Origin: Aureimonas flava
GTDB lineage: Bacteria; Pseudomonadota; Alphaproteobacteria; Rhizobiales; Rhizobiaceae
NCBI RefSeq assembly: GCF_003583935.1
Contig: NZ_QYRN01000012.1
Location: 1-64,000, forward strand
Length of the DNA stretch: 64,000 nucleotides
Reading direction: 5' to 3'
The notes under the pieces are model-generated. The model did no database searches. It was not told the origin of the DNA and saw only the letters and a program-made list of their open reading frames with translations. The position numbers and the translations under genes are program-made. Shown here one piece after another: positions 62,615 to 64,000 of this stretch. Each line of letters starts with the position of its first letter. The first letter of the stretch is position 1.

Positions 62615-63763
62615 TCAGTCCGGCGACACGGGGCGCCCGCCGATCCACACGCCGCGCAGCGCGAGGTCGTCGCCGAGCCACACCATGTCGGCCCGCGCGC
62701 CCGCCCCGAGGCGGCCGTGGGTGGCGGCGAGGCCGAGGAACTCGGCGGCATGGCTCGAGCAGAGGCGCAGGGCGTCCTCCAGCGCGAAGCCCAGCACGTC
62801 GACGAGATGGCGCAGCGCGCCGATCATCGAGAGGTCGGAGCCGGCCAGCGTGCCGTCGGGGAGCGTCAGCCGTCCGTCCCGGCGCCGCGCGGTGCGCCCG
62901 TTCAGCTCGAACGCGTCCGCCGGCGAGCCCACGGTGGGCATGGCGTCGGTGACGGCGATCAGCTTGCGCGCGCCGCGCTTGGCGCGCAGTGCGGCGCCGA
63001 GGGCCGCCGGATGCACGTGGTGTCCGTCCGGGATGAAGCCGCACCAGACCGCCTCGGCCTCCAGCGCCGCGCCGACGAGCCCCGGCTCGCGGCTGCCGAG
63101 CGGGCTCATGGCGTTGAACAGGTGGGTCACGCAGGTCGCGCCGGCCGCGAAGCTGCGCATCGCCGTGTCGAACCCGGCGTCGGTGTGGCCGAGCGAGACG
63201 CGGATGCCGGCCGATGCGAGCGCGGCGATCTGCGCCTCCGACACGCTCTCGGGCGCGACGGTCAGCAGGAACGGGCGCACGCGGGTCTCGCACAGGGCCG
63301 CGAGGTCCTCCGCCGCCATCGGCCGGATCAGCGCCGGGTCGTGCGCGCCCTTGCGCGCCTGCGCCAGGAACGGCCCCTCCACATGGATGCCGGCGCAGCC
63401 GGGCACGCCCTGCGCCATCGCCTCCGCCACGGCCCGGATCGCGGCGAAGGTCACCGCGGGACGGTCGGTGATCACCGTGGGCAGGAGCGCGGTAGAGCCG
63501 AAGCGGGCATGGGCGGCGCAGATCGCGGCGACCCCCTGGACGCTCGGCGCCTCGTTGAACAGGACCCCGCCGCCCCCGTTGACCTGGATGTCCAAGAAGC
63601 CGGGCGCCAGAAGGCCGCCGTCGAGGCGCACGACCTCGGCCCCCGCCCCGAGCTCGCCGTCCGGCACGATCGCCGCGACGCGGTCGTCCGCCACCACGAG
63701 CGCGTGGCCGGCGCGGCGGGTCTTCCCGTCGAAGATGTCGGCACCCCGATAGGCGGTGGTCAT
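62615..63763 (-). CDS. nagA: N-acetylglucosamine-6-phosphate deacetylase
   Basis: 382 residues of the amidohydrolase fold. Metal/catalytic residues: Glu129 in HVEGPFLAQARKGAH, His193 in SLGHTDAGF, His214 in THLFNAMSPL, and catalytic Asp273 in AVTDAMPTVG. N-terminal beta-sandwich with APGFLDIQVNGGGGV. It deacetylates GlcNAc-6-phosphate to glucosamine-6-phosphate. ATG at 63763 forms TGATG with the upstream SIS gene; a GTG one codon earlier is equally placed. Works with the SIS-domain deaminase/isomerase beside it. Confidence 0.95.
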   Translation of the reverse strand: MTTAYRGADIFDGKTRRAGHALVVADDRVAAIVPDGELGAGAEVVRLDGGLLAPGFLDIQVNGGGGVLFNEAPSVQGVAAICAAHARFGSTALLPTVITDRPAVTFAAIRAVAEAMAQGVPGCAGIHVEGPFLAQARKGAHDPALIRPMAAEDLAALCETRVRPFLLTVAPESVSEAQIAALASAGIRVSLGHTDAGFDTAMRSFAAGATCVTHLFNAMSPLGSREPGLVGAALEAEAVWCGFIPDGHHVHPAALGAALRAKRGARKLIAVTDAMPTVGSPADAFELNGRTARRRDGRLTLPDGTLAGSDLSMIGALRHLVDVLGFALEDALRLCSSHAAEFLGLAATHGRLGAGARADMVWLGDDLALRGVWIGGRPVSPD

Positions 63764-64000
63764 CACAGGGTCTCCGTCACCTTTCGCAGGCCGCGCGGCG
63801 CGTCGGGGTCGAGACCGCGCGCCCGAGCCACGGCTTCCACGAAACCATAGAAGGATACCAGCATCGACAAGGGTTCGGTCAGGGGGTGGCCGGTCGGCGC
63901 ATGCGGCAGGCGCGTGCCCGCCCCGGCCTCGCCCACGGTGAACAGCGCGGCGCCCGTGTCGCGCACGCGGGCGCAGATGTCGCGCAGGCCCGGCCGCGCC
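63763..64000 (-). CDS. SIS-domain sugar isomerase/deaminase (C-terminal part; continues beyond window)
   Basis: The visible 78 or so C-terminal residues include a hydrophobic SIS helix and end LSMLVSFYGFVEAVARARGLDPDAPRGLRKVTETL, the characteristic tail of GlmS-like SIS proteins and NagB-II glucosamine-6-phosphate deaminases. The N-terminal part lies past the right edge. One-base overlap with nagA indicates a GlcNAc-catabolic operon in which this protein converts glucosamine-6-phosphate to fructose-6-phosphate (role by context). Confidence 0.85.
   Translation of the reverse strand, partial: ARPGLRDICARVRDTGAALFTVGEAGAGTRLPHAPTGHPLTEPLSMLVSFYGFVEAVARARGLDPDAPRGLRKVTETL

Overview
This 64 kb window is GC-rich, almost fully coding DNA of a bacterial chromosome, most likely an alphaproteobacterium of the Rhizobiales (Hyphomicrobiales) type. 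The basis is gene content: a DUF1476/ATPase-zeta relative, a LOV histidine kinase, glutathione-dependent formaldehyde oxidation, an alternative cox operon, a DUF6481 protein, a GGAAC-N17-CGTT (EcfG-type) promoter, and many 4-bp ATGA or 1-bp TGATG gene overlaps. The genus cannot be fixed from the window. I see no rRNA, tRNA, CRISPR array, insertion sequence, prophage or integration site, so this looks like stable chromosome rather than an island.

Layout. 1-3.6 kb: start of a 6-phosphogluconate dehydrogenase gene, a formaldehyde-detoxification operon (frmA, ElaA-type acetyltransferase, fghA) and a GlcNAc-kinase-like gene. 3.8-9.6 kb: an alternative caa3-type oxidase operon (subunit II with cytochrome c domain, subunit I with a subunit III-like tail, a small membrane protein, CtaG, a three-haem cytochrome c). 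9.8-10.3 kb: two small genes, one Rmf/CrpP-like with an EcfG-type promoter. 10.5-13.4 kb: lutABC for lactate. 13.4-15.5 kb: a LOV photoreceptor kinase and a divergent single-domain response regulator. 15.6-17.6 kb: pabBA. 17.6-20.3 kb: small proteins, an endonuclease III-like glycosylase and a LysR regulator, which is divergent from a ring-cleaving dioxygenase/esterase pair (20.5-22.1 kb). 22.2-26.5 kb: LolCDE/MacB-like ABC transporter with a CrtC/AttH-type exported protein. 26.5-28.6 kb: 3-oxoacid CoA-transferase and a divergent PAS-LuxR regulator. 28.9-30.1 kb: RNase D and an ATPase-zeta-like protein.

30.2-37.4 kb: a 5-oxoprolinase-type (ycsG-pxpA-ycsI-pxpBC) operon that also carries a biotin carboxylase/BCCP protein, with a divergent GntR regulator. 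37.5-44.6 kb: an SDR dehydrogenase, a GntR regulator and a PotABCD-like ABC transporter ending in a hydantoin/Asp-Glu racemase; five hairpins separate the binding-protein gene from the permeases. 44.6-46.3 kb: queCDE (queuosine precursor). 46.6-49.5 kb: a membrane-anchored endonuclease/phosphatase-family protein and an Nramp-fold transporter. 49.6-54.8 kb: quinate/shikimate dehydrogenase with a tripartite tricarboxylate transporter (TctABC) and LysR regulator. 54.9-60.0 kb: peptide/nickel-type ABC importer with a fused permease-ATPase. 60.4-62.6 kb: small or orphan proteins. 62.6-64 kb: nagA and the end of a SIS-domain sugar isomerase/deaminase gene that runs off the right edge.

The overall picture is a metabolically versatile aerobe that scavenges organic acids, amino-acid derivatives, polyamine-like or peptide substrates, aromatic precursors and amino sugars. 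Most catabolic clusters carry their own adjacent regulator. The best candidates for less-described biology are: the split urea-carboxylase-like architecture in the pxp operon; the oxidase whose K-channel lysine and D-channel asparagines are replaced; the multi-hairpin element inside the ABC operon; and the small zeta-like and Rmf-like proteins.
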